A stretch of 64,000 bases of DNA from Erysipelotrichaceae bacterium OPF54 (GCA_022834735.1 BQKD01000001.1:1403659-1467658), one strand, 5' to 3'; counted from the stretch's first letter, positions 51,309 to 60,190 are shown. Notes: a model not told the origin generated them from the letters alone. Program-made: numbers and translations.

Positions 51309-52679
51309 ATGGAAAACGTAATAAATCAAAGCACATCAAAAATAAAAGGAACGCTCTTTTCGAATACAGATCTGAGAAATCTGATCGTTCCGCTTGTTGT
51401 CGAACAGATCCTTGTCATGCTCGTAGGCATGATCGACACGATCATGGTTTCCTTTGCGGGCGAAGCGGCGATCAGCGGCGTCGCTCTGGTCGATATGATC
51501 AATAATCTTTTCATCACCGTACTGAGCGCGGTGGCGACTGGCGGAGCCGTGATCGTTTCCCAGTATATTGGATCGAAAAACACGGAAAACGCGAGCCTGA
51601 GCGCTTCGCAGCTTGTCATGAGCGCCAGCCTGATCGGTCTGATCATCGCTGCATTTTGTTTCATTTTCCGGATGCCGATGCTGCACCTGTTTTACGGAAG
51701 CGTCGAGCCCGATGTCATGCAGGCTTGCGCCACCTATTTCCTGTTCACCTTGTGTTCCTTCCCGTTTTTAGGATTGTACAATGCAGGAGCAGCAATATTC
51801 CGCAGCATGCAGAAAACAAATATCACGATGATCATTTCCATGATCATGAATATCATCAATATCATCGGCAATTATATCGGTGTATTCCTCCTGCATATGG
51901 GCGTTGCTGGTGTCGCCATACCGACCCTGCTTTCCAGGCTGATCGGCTCGATCCTTATTTTTATCCTGACAACCAGGAAAGGACAGCCGATCCAGGTCAG
52001 GATGAACAGCGTGTTTTCCTGGCATCCGGACATAATCGGCCGCATCTTCAGGATCGCTGTTCCCAACGGGATCGAAAACGGTCTGTTCATGCTTGGAAAA
52101 GTGCTGGTCACGAGCATCGTAGCTATGTTCGGAACTTCGCAGATCGCAGCCAACGGCGTATCCAATTCGCTGAACACGATCGCGATCGTCGTCGTGACTT
52201 CGATCAACCTGGCCATCGTTACGGTCGTGGGTCAGTGTATCGGCGCTAACGAGCAGGAACAGGCAAAATATTATACGAAAAAACTGATGAAGATTTCCTA
52301 TATCGCGACCACGCTTCTTTCGATGCTCGTATGGATCGCGCTGCCTCTGCTTTTGGATCTGTACGACATGAGCGGGGAAACGTATCATCTGGCATACAAT
52401 CTGATCCTGTTTCACAACATCCTGGCGATCCTGCTGCATCCGACTTCCTTCAATCTGGCGAACGCGATCCGGGCTGCCGGCGACGTGAAATACACGATGT
52501 GGGTCGGGATCCTGTCCATGATCCTCTTCCGGCTCGGGTGCGCGTGGCTGTTCGGTGTCGTGATGGGCTGGGGGATCTATGGCGTATGGACAGCCATGGG
52601 AGCAGACTGGCTTGGACGTTCCATCGCCTTTGTCATCCGGTACCGTTCCGGAAAATGGCTTCGCTTCAAAGCGATCTAG
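51309..52679 (+). CDS. MATE-family multidrug/cation efflux transporter
   Basis: 456 aa with twelve predicted transmembrane helices in two related halves. MATE features: DLRNLIVPLVVEQILVMLVGMIDTIMVSFAGEAAISGVALVD at the start and AVPNGIENGLFMLGKVLVTSIVAMFGTSQIAANGV opening the second half. It exports drugs or metabolites using a Na+ or H+ gradient. AGAAAGGG precedes the start. Located divergently from a TetR regulator, which suggests inducible expression. Confidence 0.93.
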   Translation: MENVINQSTSKIKGTLFSNTDLRNLIVPLVVEQILVMLVGMIDTIMVSFAGEAAISGVALVDMINNLFITVLSAVATGGAVIVSQYIGSKNTENASLSASQLVMSASLIGLIIAAFCFIFRMPMLHLFYGSVEPDVMQACATYFLFTLCSFPFLGLYNAGAAIFRSMQKTNITMIISMIMNIINIIGNYIGVFLLHMGVAGVAIPTLLSRLIGSILIFILTTRKGQPIQVRMNSVFSWHPDIIGRIFRIAVPNGIENGLFMLGKVLVTSIVAMFGTSQIAANGVSNSLNTIAIVVVTSINLAIVTVVGQCIGANEQEQAKYYTKKLMKISYIATTLLSMLVWIALPLLLDLYDMSGETYHLAYNLILFHNILAILLHPTSFNLANAIRAAGDVKYTMWVGILSMILFRLGCAWLFGVVMGWGIYGVWTAMGADWLGRSIAFVIRYRSGKWLRFKAI

Positions 52680-52710
52680 AAAAGATGATGTGCGGTCATC
52701 TTTTCTTTTG
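52679..52710 (+). terminator. Terminator after the MATE gene
   Basis: GAAAAGATGA (52679-52688) pairs with TCATCTTTTC (52696-52705), followed by TTTTG. The stem begins on the last base of the stop codon. Confidence 0.85.
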
Positions 52711-52713
52711 TTG

Positions 52714-52722
52714 TGCTATAAT
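52714..52722 (+). promoter_or_regulatory. Extended -10 promoter for ppk-larE-larB
   Basis: TGCTATAAT, a consensus extended -10. A second TATAAT follows at 52729-52734. Confidence 0.5.
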
Positions 52723-52769
52723 TTTAAATATAATGCAATAAAAGAAAGGGGGAAAGGGGGCTGCGCAGC

Positions 52770-52796
52770 ATGCCTCCTGTGATCCATGACCGATAA
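52770..52796 (+). CDS. Possible 8-codon leader peptide overlapping the ppk start
   Basis: ATG 52770 has a strong AAAGGGGG 9 bases upstream and reads M-P-P-V-I-H-D-R before TAA at 52794-52796. The ppk ATG (52786) lies inside it in another frame and has no ribosome binding site of its own, so ppk may be translated by re-initiation or coupling. Speculative. Confidence 0.3.
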   Translation: MPPVIHDR

Positions 52797-54909
52797 TAAC
52801 AAATATATGCAGAACCGGGAGCTTTCCTGGCTGAAATTCAATCAGAGAGTTCTTGAAGAAGCAAGCGATCCGAACGTTCCTTTGTTCGAACGGCTGAAAT
52901 TTTTATCTATCTTCACCAGTAATCTTGACGAGTTTTTCATGATCCGGGTCGGAACGCTCACCGACCTCTATTTTAATGAGCAGGATCCTGTCGACAAGCG
53001 CAGCGGACTGAGCGTAAAGCAGCAGCTGAACGCGATATTCAGGGAAACCAAAAAGCTTTATGAAATGCGGGATACGGTGTATAAGGATCTGCACAAGACC
53101 CTGACCGATCTGCAGATCGCGGACCGTTCCTGGAAAAGCCTGAACCGGAAGGAAAAGAAATATCTTCAAAAGTATTTCCGGGAAATGATCCTGCCCCTGC
53201 TTTCTCCTCAGATCATGGATTTTCATCATCCGTTTCCTCATCTGGTCAACCAGCAGCTGTATATTTTTGTCGAACTGACCGAAAAAGACAAGAAAAAGTT
53301 CGGTATCGTTCCGATCCCGTCCTTTATCGACAGCTTTATCAAGCTGCCTGATTCTGAAAACAACTATGTGCTGGCTGAACAGATCATCTGTCACAATCTT
53401 GAAGAGATCTTTACGGCAAGCACCATCAAGAGCAGCACGGTGATCCGGGTGACACGCAATGCGGACATCGATATCGATGACGAGCGGGCCCGCGATGACG
53501 AGGATTATCTCGACTTTGTCAAAAATACGTTGAAGAAAAGATCCCGTCTGGCCGCGCTGCGTCTGGAAGTGTACCGGTCCATTTCCGATACGGTGCTGGA
53601 TTATTTATGCAGACAGCTCCATATCGAAAGAGCCCAGGTTTTTGTTTCGAAGACCCCGCTGGAACTGAAATACCTTTTCAAGCTGATTTCCCGGGCGCCG
53701 GACAATATGAAGGAAATGCTCGAATACAAGCCGTTCGTTTCGCAGCCTTCCAAATATATCGATCCGCAGCAGAGGGTCATCGACCAGGTGCTCGACCATG
53801 ATGTGCTGCTGAATTATCCGTATCAGAACGTGGATATCTTCCTCGATCTGCTCAAGGAGGCCAGCACCGATCCAAACGTCATGTCGATCAAGATCACGAT
53901 CTATCGTCTGGCTACGCCTTCGCGCATTCTGGACTATTTGATCCGTGCCAGGGAAAACGGCAAGGAAGTGACGGTCCTTATGGAACTGAGGGCCCGTTTT
54001 GACGAAAACAACAATATTCAGGCCAGCCAGTGGCTCGAAGAGGCGGGGTGCACGGTCCTGTTCGGTTTCGAGCACTTCAAGGTCCATTCAAAAATATGCC
54101 TGATCACTTTGAAAACAAAAAAAGGCCTGCGGATGATCACGCAGGTCGGCACAGGCAACTATAATGAGAAAACGGCCCGCCAGTATACGGATCTTTGCTA
54201 TATGACAGCCGACGAAACGATCGGCAAGGATGCGGTCGCCTTTTTCCAGAACATGGCGCTGGCCAACGTGGAAGGTTCGTATAACGCGCTTCTTGTCGCT
54301 CCTGTATCGCTGAAGCAGACCATATTGAAAAAGCTGGACGAACAGATTGGACGTGCAGAAGCTGGCAGACCGGCAGAGGCCGCCTTCAAGATCAATTCGA
54401 TCTCGGATATCGAGATCATGAAAAAGCTGAGCGAAGCGAGCCAGGCGGGCGTGAAGATCACGATGGTCGTCCGGGGGATCTGCTGCATTCTTCCTGGCAT
54501 TCCCGGCAAAACAGAGCACATCGAAGTATATTCGATCGTCGGCCGCTTTCTCGAACATTCCCGCATTTATATGTTTGGTCCCGAAGAGGAGCGGGAAATA
54601 TACATTGCTTCGGCCGATTTTATGACGAGAAACACGGATCACCGGGTCGAAGTGGCGGTCCCGATCACCGATCCGCTGCTCAAAGCGGATATCGAACAGT
54701 ATTTTGACGACCTGCTGCATGACAATGTCAAACGCAGACGCCTTGCACCAAGCGGAAACTATGAAAAGATCATCGATGAAAAGGAATCCTTCAATTCGCA
54801 GCAGATCGAGCTGGAGCGGGCTGCCCGGCAGCATGATCCGATCTATAAAACAAAAGAGAACGGTTTGAAGAAGCTGTTCCATTCCTTAAGAAAGAGAGAA
54901 CGAGAATGA
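52786..54909 (+). CDS. ppk: Polyphosphate kinase 1
   Basis: 707 aa. It reversibly polymerises the ATP gamma-phosphate into polyphosphate. The N-terminal domain begins NRELSWLKFNQRVLEEA, and the head domain contains FTSNLDEFFMIRVGTL. The two C-terminal phospholipase-D-like domains carry the autophosphorylated His (about 432) in FKVHSKICLI and the second His (about 589) in GRFLEHSRIYMFG, plus VGTGNYNEKTARQYTDL. All key residues are present. It overlaps larE by 4 bp. Confidence 0.95.
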   Translation: MTDNNKYMQNRELSWLKFNQRVLEEASDPNVPLFERLKFLSIFTSNLDEFFMIRVGTLTDLYFNEQDPVDKRSGLSVKQQLNAIFRETKKLYEMRDTVYKDLHKTLTDLQIADRSWKSLNRKEKKYLQKYFREMILPLLSPQIMDFHHPFPHLVNQQLYIFVELTEKDKKKFGIVPIPSFIDSFIKLPDSENNYVLAEQIICHNLEEIFTASTIKSSTVIRVTRNADIDIDDERARDDEDYLDFVKNTLKKRSRLAALRLEVYRSISDTVLDYLCRQLHIERAQVFVSKTPLELKYLFKLISRAPDNMKEMLEYKPFVSQPSKYIDPQQRVIDQVLDHDVLLNYPYQNVDIFLDLLKEASTDPNVMSIKITIYRLATPSRILDYLIRARENGKEVTVLMELRARFDENNNIQASQWLEEAGCTVLFGFEHFKVHSKICLITLKTKKGLRMITQVGTGNYNEKTARQYTDLCYMTADETIGKDAVAFFQNMALANVEGSYNALLVAPVSLKQTILKKLDEQIGRAEAGRPAEAAFKINSISDIEIMKKLSEASQAGVKITMVVRGICCILPGIPGKTEHIEVYSIVGRFLEHSRIYMFGPEEEREIYIASADFMTRNTDHRVEVAVPITDPLLKADIEQYFDDLLHDNVKRRRLAPSGNYEKIIDEKESFNSQQIELERAARQHDPIYKTKENGLKKLFHSLRKRERE

Positions 54910-55700
54910 CGAAATACGAAGAGCTTTGCGCGCAGATCGCAAAATACCCGAAAGTCGCGATCGCCTACAGCGGCGGTTGCGATTCCAATTTTCTTCTGCA
55001 CGTCTGCCTGAACGTGCTCGGAAAGGACAATGTGCTCCCTGTCTTTGTACGTGGTGCCATGGTCACGCAGGAGGATCTGGACGAAGCCCTCGGCTATCTG
55101 GAAGGTCTTGATCACGTCGTGATCGATATGGATGTTTTTTCGATCCCCCAGTTTGAATACAACGACAAGAAACGGTGCTACTGGTGCAAGAAGTCGATCA
55201 TGTCGGAAATCAAACGGGTGGCCTTTCAGCACGGGATCACGGATGTGCTGGACGGACAAAATGTGGACGACCTGTCCGAATACCGTCCGGGATCGAAAGC
55301 GTGCCGGGAACTTGGTATCCTTTCTCCTTTGGCGGATGTCAAAATGACAAAGGACGAGATCAGAGCGTATTCGAAGGAACTGAACATTCCTACCTTTGAC
55401 AAGCCGGCCAATGCGTGTCTGGCATCCCGCTTTGAATACGGGACCCATCTGACCCGGAAGAAGCTGGAGCGGATCGACCGGGCCGAGAAAATACTGCACG
55501 ACTGCGGTATAAGGCATGTGCGCGTGCGTGATATGGCTCTGGCGGCGCGGATCGAATGCGAGCCAGGCGATATGGACAAAATGATCGGGCAAAGAGAGAG
55601 GATCGTAAAAGCGTTCAGACAGCTGGGATTCCGGTATGTCACGCTGGATCTGAATGGAATTACTTCGGGAGGGTTTGATAAAAATGGATACATTGTTTGA
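54906..55700 (+). CDS. larE: LarE-type ATP-dependent sacrificial sulfur transferase
   Basis: 264 aa. PP-loop AYSGGCDSNFLLHVC (about residues 20-27), CYWCKK, DGQNVDDLSEYRPG and the sulfur-donor site ANACLASRFEYG with Cys at about 171. In characterised LarE this Cys is converted to dehydroalanine as its sulfur is given to the nickel-pincer nucleotide cofactor precursor. It is encoded between ppk and larB, overlapping both, so the cofactor genes are co-transcribed with ppk here. Confidence 0.92.
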   Translation: MTKYEELCAQIAKYPKVAIAYSGGCDSNFLLHVCLNVLGKDNVLPVFVRGAMVTQEDLDEALGYLEGLDHVVIDMDVFSIPQFEYNDKKRCYWCKKSIMSEIKRVAFQHGITDVLDGQNVDDLSEYRPGSKACRELGILSPLADVKMTKDEIRAYSKELNIPTFDKPANACLASRFEYGTHLTRKKLERIDRAEKILHDCGIRHVRVRDMALAARIECEPGDMDKMIGQRERIVKAFRQLGFRYVTLDLNGITSGGFDKNGYIV

Positions 55701-56346
55701 GATCGACTACGATAGAAAAAAACGGACGGGCGCGCCCGAGATCATTTACGGGGCCGGGAAAACAAAAGAACAGATCGAAATGATCATTGACGATATGATC
55801 CGGCATGATCAGGACGGGATCTACGTATCGCGTGTCGATGAGCAGAAGGCGGCGTATCTGCTGAAGCGTTTTCCTCAGTTCGAATACGATCGCGACGCCA
55901 GGGTTTTCGTGTGGAAACGCTCATGGGATCTGGTCAATGACGGAACGATCTGCGTAATCTGTGCAGGAACAAGCGATGTGCCGGTCGCTAAGGAAGCGGT
56001 GCTGATCGCGCGCTTTCTCGGAAACGAAACGGATTTTATATGCGATGTCGGCGTGGCGGGCATTCATCGTCTGTTGAACAAAGTGGAACGGATCAACGAA
56101 GCGAACGTGATCGTCGTGGCGGCGGGCATGGAAGGGGCGCTCGCTTCTGTGGTGGGCGGACTGACCGACAAGCCGGTGATCGCCGTACCGACTTCTGTAG
56201 GGTACGGGGCTAATTTCAACGGCTTGTCAGCATTGCTTTCCATGCTCAATTCGTGCGCGAGCGGTGTCAGTGTCGTGAATATAGACAACGGGTTCGGGGC
56301 CGGATATATGGCTCATTCGATCAACTGTCTTGCCGGCAGGCGATAG
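55684..56346 (+). CDS. larB: Nickel-pincer cofactor biosynthesis protein LarB
   Basis: 220 aa from MDTLFEIDYDRKKRTGAPEIIYG. The C-terminal AIR-carboxylase-like (PurE) domain has ICAGTSDVPVAKEAV, CDVGVAGIHRLL, VVAAGMEGALASVVGGL and PVIAVPTSVGYGANFNGLSALLSMLNSCASGVSVVNIDNGFGAG, all hallmark LarB segments. It carboxylates and hydrolyses nicotinic acid adenine dinucleotide at the start of the pathway. It overlaps larE by 17 bp. LarC (nickel insertion) and a LarA racemase are not in the window. Confidence 0.94.
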   Translation: MDTLFEIDYDRKKRTGAPEIIYGAGKTKEQIEMIIDDMIRHDQDGIYVSRVDEQKAAYLLKRFPQFEYDRDARVFVWKRSWDLVNDGTICVICAGTSDVPVAKEAVLIARFLGNETDFICDVGVAGIHRLLNKVERINEANVIVVAAGMEGALASVVGGLTDKPVIAVPTSVGYGANFNGLSALLSMLNSCASGVSVVNIDNGFGAGYMAHSINCLAGRR

Positions 56347-56351
56347 AAAAA

Positions 56352-56372
56352 GCGGTATCTTTAAGATACCGC
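56352..56372 (+). terminator. Perfect hairpin after larB
   Basis: GCGGTATCTT and its inverse complement (10-bp stem, 1-base centre). No T-run follows, so it may be a stabilising 3' end or weak terminator. Confidence 0.45.
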
Positions 56373-56824
56373 ATACATATGATCTGATGCTCCAGACTCT
56401 GTTTCCGGCTATAGGATAGGGGGTATATCCATATATCCTTCCGCAGCCTTTGAACACCATCTCCACGCAACTTCAAAATTAGTGCCGGTAAACCACAAAA
56501 GAAGGATCACGACTGTATCCTTCTTTAATTTCCGTTAAATTTTGGGTAAAACCGTGAATCTGTGAACAAAGTTTCTTTGTTCAATTTTATTTTATGAATG
56601 AACCGGATAATTGTCAAACTTTTATTCAGTTCTTTTTTATTTTATGAAAATGTTTTCCTTTGTTTATCGCAAATAATACAAATTTTTTTGGTTTTTACAG
56701 TTTTTCCGGCAATCTCCTGTTTCTGTTTGCCGGCACTAACGATATTGTTATAAAAAATATAGAATATTCTATCCTGTTCTGTTATAGTTAAGAAGTTGTT
56801 AAAAAAACGGGAAGGTTGTTGATT
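56373..56824. other. 450-bp AT-rich intergenic region with several hairpins, no gene seen
   Basis: It holds a terminator-like stem AAAGAAGGAT/ATCCTTCTTT (56498-56526), a second stem TGAACAAAG/CTTTGTTCA (56563-56583) followed by ATTTTATTTT, and a CCGGCA/TGCCGG stem near 56706-56732. The palindrome ATAGAATATTCTAT (56759-56772) lies about 50 bp before the next gene. Two successive terminators suggest a small transcript ends here, but I cannot identify one. Confidence 0.4.
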
Positions 56825-57358
56825 ATGAGTTATATTTTAGTGGAAGCGCTTCCGTTTTGCGCACAGACAAGAACATTCTTAATGATGAGCGGGATCGACA
56901 CGATCCATCATCTGATCGAAATGTCCGAAGAACAGATCTCTTCGATGGACGGGATCCGCGATGAGATCCTTGACGAGATCCTTTCTTTCAAACGTTTAAT
57001 GGATCAATGGACAAAGCAGGGAATCGAGGTCCGCTGCAATCAGAGGCTCGGCATCCAGCCTGATGGATCGGGCTATACGGTCATCAATGCTATTTATCCG
57101 GAAACGGTGACGAACCGGAAATATGAAATGGTCATCCAGAACAAGGATGGAGAATTTGTCAAAGACTGTCTGATCGACGAGATGAATGTTTCCAAAAGGC
57201 TGAAAAATTCTCTTCTGTCTTTCGGGATCATCAGTGTCAGGGACGTGATGGATCTCGATTACGATGCGCTTTCGGACATTAAGAAGCTTGGCGAAAAGTC
57301 AAAAACGGAACTGATCAAGTATTTAAAAACGCACACAACGATCCGGTTGTGTGCATAG
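56825..57358 (+). CDS. Protein with two RNA polymerase alpha-CTD-like modules
   Basis: 177 aa from ATG 56825 (GGGAAGG upstream). The C-terminal segment MNVSKRLKNSLLSFGIISVRDVMDLDYDALSDIKKLGEKSKTELIKYLK closely follows the alpha-subunit CTD pattern (SVRxxNxLKxxGI..VxDL...L..IxxLGxKSxxEI). The N-terminus, CAQTRTFLMMSGIDTIHHLIEMSEEQISSMDGIRDEILDEILSF, looks like a second helix-hairpin-helix copy. The middle (TVTNRKYEMVIQNKDGEF) is a short beta region. It is not the alpha subunit itself. It may bind DNA or RNA polymerase as a transcription factor, but the function is unknown. Its 3' end contains a perfect hairpin (57331-57354) directly before the terminator. Confidence 0.6.
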   Translation: MSYILVEALPFCAQTRTFLMMSGIDTIHHLIEMSEEQISSMDGIRDEILDEILSFKRLMDQWTKQGIEVRCNQRLGIQPDGSGYTVINAIYPETVTNRKYEMVIQNKDGEFVKDCLIDEMNVSKRLKNSLLSFGIISVRDVMDLDYDALSDIKKLGEKSKTELIKYLKTHTTIRLCA

Positions 57359-57390
57359 AATGTGTATTGCCGCACATTCTTTTTTTTACA
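57357..57390 (+). terminator. Terminator of the alpha-CTD-like gene
   Basis: AGAATGTG (57357-57364) pairs with CACATTCT (57373-57380), then eight T residues. Confidence 0.85.
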
Positions 57391-57769
57391 GCAAAGTTTC
57401 AATTTCGTCGTCTTCTTCGATCAGCTCGTTTTCTTTGGCGATCTGCGTAATGACAGGAAGTGCTTTTTCTGTACAGTATTTCATCAGACGCTTATATAAG
57501 GCTGGCTGCGCATCCTTGTCGATCTCGAAGCTGCAGCTGAGCATTTCGGCTGCTTGTTCGATCGATTCATTGGCGCTTCCTGCGCTCAGGAAATCATACA
57601 TCGGCACTTTGAAGAGGCGGAAATCAAGGCCTCCCGACAAAGTCCATAGTACGTAATTGTAATAGTTGGTTTCATCTTTCTTCACGATCACTTCGCACAG
57701 GATCGGATTATCATCCCAGTTCTGCGGATCAAGCATGAAATAATTTGAACGAATGTTGATTTCTTCCAT
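57386..57769 (-). CDS. Conserved-looking hypothetical protein, 127 aa
   Basis: Soluble and acidic (tail ENELIEEDDEIETLL), with no signal peptide, membrane helix or motif I recognise. The first third (MEEINIRSNYFMLDPQNWDDNPILCEVIVKKDETNYYNYVLW) predicts beta strands, the rest helices. The start is ATG 57767-57769, and codon use matches its neighbours. It is convergent with the alpha-CTD-like gene and lies just downstream of purB on the same strand, but beyond a terminator. Probably a real gene; function unknown. Confidence 0.6.
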   Translation of the reverse strand: MEEINIRSNYFMLDPQNWDDNPILCEVIVKKDETNYYNYVLWTLSGGLDFRLFKVPMYDFLSAGSANESIEQAAEMLSCSFEIDKDAQPALYKRLMKYCTEKALPVITQIAKENELIEEDDEIETLL

Positions 57770-57805
57770 AGCGATGTCCTTTTCCTTTTTTTATGATATC
57801 ATTAA

Positions 57806-57839
57806 ATAAAAAGAAAGCCCCGGTATTTGCACCAGGGGC
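57806..57839 (-). terminator. Terminator of purC-purB
   Basis: Minus strand AGCCCC...GGGGCT stem with further inner pairs, followed by TTTCTTTTT. Confidence 0.75.
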
Positions 57840-57848
57840 TGTTTCATG

Positions 57849-59285
57849 TTATACGTTGATATCGGCGTGAATTCCCAGATCGTCCTTGTTGGCTTCCAGG
57901 ATCGGGTCGATATATTCTTTGAAAAATTCTTCGGTCTGCTGCGGAGCGCGGCCTACGAAGTTTTTCGGATCCATGACTTCCATGATCTGCTCCTTGGTCA
58001 TGCCGAATTTCGGATCGGCGGCAATGAGATCGATCAGATCGTTCGGTTTTCCTTCTTCTTTGACGTGACGCCCGGCTTCCATGGAATGCACACGGATGGC
58101 TTCATGAAGTTCCTGCCGGTCGCCGCCCGCCTTGACCGCATCCATCATGATGTTTTCGGTGGCCATGAACGGCAGTTCGCGCAGCAGGTCGGCCTCGATC
58201 ACTTTCGGATAAACGACAAGTCCGTCTGTAATGTTCAGATACAGATCAAGAATACCGTCTGTTGCCAGGAACGCTTCCGGAACGCTGATACGCTTGTTGG
58301 CTGAATCATCGAGCGTCCGTTCGAACCATTGCGTGCTGGCTGTCAGGGCCGGGTTCAAGGTATCGCAGATCACATAATTGGCCAGCGAAGCCATTCGTTC
58401 CGAGCGCATCGGATTGCGTTTGTACGCCATGGCAGAAGAGCCGATCTGTCCTTTTTCGAACGGTTCCTCGATCTCTTTCATATGCTGCAGCAGACGAATG
58501 TCGTTGCTGAATTTATGAGCGCTCTGGGCAATGCCGGCAAGCGCATGAAGGACACGGGTGTCGTATTTGCGGGAATAGGTCTGTCCGGAAACCGGGAAAT
58601 AGGCGTCATACCCTAGTTTTTCGCAGATAATGCGGTCGATTTCCTTGACCTTGTCCGTATCTCCGCTGAACAGTTCCATAAAGCTTGCCTGTGTTCCGGT
58701 CGTTCCTTTCTGACCGAGCAGCTTCTTGTGTTCGAGCAGATATTCGATCTCTTCATAGTCCATCATCAGATCGTGGGCCCAGAGAGCCGCTCTTTTACCG
58801 ACCGTGGTCGGCTGGGCAGGCTGAAAATGAGTGAATGCCAGACATGGCATATCCTTGTATTCGAGCGCGAACTTTTTCAGTTCGGCCAGTACATTGACGA
58901 TTTTCTTTTTGACCAGTTCGAGCGCTTCATGCATCACGATCAGGTCGGTATTGTCGCCGACGTAACAGCTTGTGGCGCCAAGATGGATGATCCCTTTCGC
59001 GCCGGGACACTGCTGTCCGTAGGCATATACATGGGACATGACATCGTGACGGACGATCTTTTCCCGTTCCTGCGCCACCTCATAGTTGATATCGTCTTTG
59101 TGAGCGATCAGTTCGTCGATCTGCTCGTCTGTGATGTCGAGCCCGAGTTCCTGTTCGGCCTGGGCCAGAGCGATCCACAGACGGCGCCATGTACGGAATT
59201 TTTTGTCGTTGGAGAAGATCTCCTTCATCTCTTTCGAAGCGTAACGCTGGGAAAGAGGCGACTGGTAGATTGATGTATCTGCCAT
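57849..59285 (-). CDS. purB: Adenylosuccinate lyase
   Basis: 478 aa from MADTSIYQSPLSQRYASKEM. Fumarase/aspartase-superfamily signature GQIGSSAMAYKRNPMRSER, catalytic His region HLGATSCYVGDNTD and the ACL C-terminal domain. It catalyses two steps, SAICAR to AICAR and adenylosuccinate to AMP. It starts 1 bp after the purC stop, with GGTGAG as ribosome site inside the purC end. The pair forms a two-gene purine operon. Confidence 0.96.
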   Translation of the reverse strand: MADTSIYQSPLSQRYASKEMKEIFSNDKKFRTWRRLWIALAQAEQELGLDITDEQIDELIAHKDDINYEVAQEREKIVRHDVMSHVYAYGQQCPGAKGIIHLGATSCYVGDNTDLIVMHEALELVKKKIVNVLAELKKFALEYKDMPCLAFTHFQPAQPTTVGKRAALWAHDLMMDYEEIEYLLEHKKLLGQKGTTGTQASFMELFSGDTDKVKEIDRIICEKLGYDAYFPVSGQTYSRKYDTRVLHALAGIAQSAHKFSNDIRLLQHMKEIEEPFEKGQIGSSAMAYKRNPMRSERMASLANYVICDTLNPALTASTQWFERTLDDSANKRISVPEAFLATDGILDLYLNITDGLVVYPKVIEADLLRELPFMATENIMMDAVKAGGDRQELHEAIRVHSMEAGRHVKEEGKPNDLIDLIAADPKFGMTKEQIMEVMDPKNFVGRAPQQTEEFFKEYIDPILEANKDDLGIHADINV

Positions 59286-59286
59286 T

Positions 59287-60000
59287 TTACTCACCAAATC
59301 CTAGACGTTTGAATACTTCTTTGTAGGCTCCTTCCGGATCGCCCAGGTCGCGGCGGAAGCGGTCCTTATCTAAATGCTCGCCGGTTTCGATGTCCCAGTA
59401 ACGGCATGTGTCCGGGCTGATCTCGTCTGCCAGAACGATCGTTCCGTCTGCTGTTTTTCCGAACTCGAGCTTGAAATCGATCAGTTCGATCCCGATTTCC
59501 TTGAAGAACTCTTTCAGATAATCATTGACCTGGAAAGCGTATTTCGTGATCGTGTCGATATCTTCCTGCGTTGCGGCGCCGATGGCTTTTGCCATATATG
59601 AGTTGATGAGCGGATCGCCCAGATCGTCATCCTTGTAGGAAAATTCAAGGGTCGAGCATTTCAGCTCTGTTCCTTCCGGAATTCCAAGCCGTTTAGAAAA
59701 CGATCCGGCAGCTTTGTTGCGGATGATAACTTCCAGAGGCACGATATCTACTTTTTTTACATACGTTCTGCGGTCATCGATTTCTTCGACCAGATGCGTA
59801 GGAACGCCTTGTTCTTCCAGCTTTTTCATGAGAAAGTTGGTCATCCGGTTATTGATCGCTCCCTTTCCGACGATCGTTCCTTTTTTCAATCCGTTGAATG
59901 CGGTGGCATCGTCCTTGTAGTCGACGATAACGACATTCGGATCGTCTGTCGCAAATACTTTTTTTGCTTTACCTTCATAAATCATATCCAGTTGTTTCAT
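59287..60000 (-). CDS. purC: SAICAR synthetase
   Basis: 237 aa from the Met of MKQLDMIYEGKAKKVF. The ATG at 60000 is 6 bases after GGAGG, better placed than the ATG two codons earlier. Conserved blocks: IYEGKAKKVF, VPLEVIIRNKAAGSF, LIDFKLEFG and LADEISPDTCRYWD. It adds aspartate to CAIR in purine synthesis, and its product is the substrate of PurB. Confidence 0.96.
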   Translation of the reverse strand: MKQLDMIYEGKAKKVFATDDPNVVIVDYKDDATAFNGLKKGTIVGKGAINNRMTNFLMKKLEEQGVPTHLVEEIDDRRTYVKKVDIVPLEVIIRNKAAGSFSKRLGIPEGTELKCSTLEFSYKDDDLGDPLINSYMAKAIGAATQEDIDTITKYAFQVNDYLKEFFKEIGIELIDFKLEFGKTADGTIVLADEISPDTCRYWDIETGEHLDKDRFRRDLGDPEGAYKEVFKRLGFGE

Positions 60001-60026
60001 TTTCATCCTCCATTTTATCCTTTCTT

Positions 60027-60032
60027 ATTATA
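60027..60032 (-). promoter_or_regulatory. -10 box of purC-purB
   Basis: TATAAT on the minus strand, about 27 bp before the purC start. No good -35 box seen. No purine riboswitch is evident in the short leader. Confidence 0.45.
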
Positions 60033-60190
60033 CCTGAATTATTGACTGGTTCTACTAAAAATGGTGCGAATTCCGTGATTGGGCTGTTTTTGGCGGCTGG
60101 ATCGCTGCTGCAGACCGGCTTCATGCACAGGTGCAAAGCTTAAAACACAAGATAAAAGAAACTGGGCAAGCAAAATTTGTATGCTTAAGG

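Noticed and set aside
56380..56460. Possible SRP or 5S RNA in the spacer after larB
   Set aside because: The conserved SRP tip (GGTCAGG...GGAAGCAG type) and 5S core motifs are missing on both strands.
56227..56466. 79-codon minus-strand frame across the larB end
   Set aside because: Crosses the larB coding end and the perfect hairpin; no ribosome site or homologue in memory.
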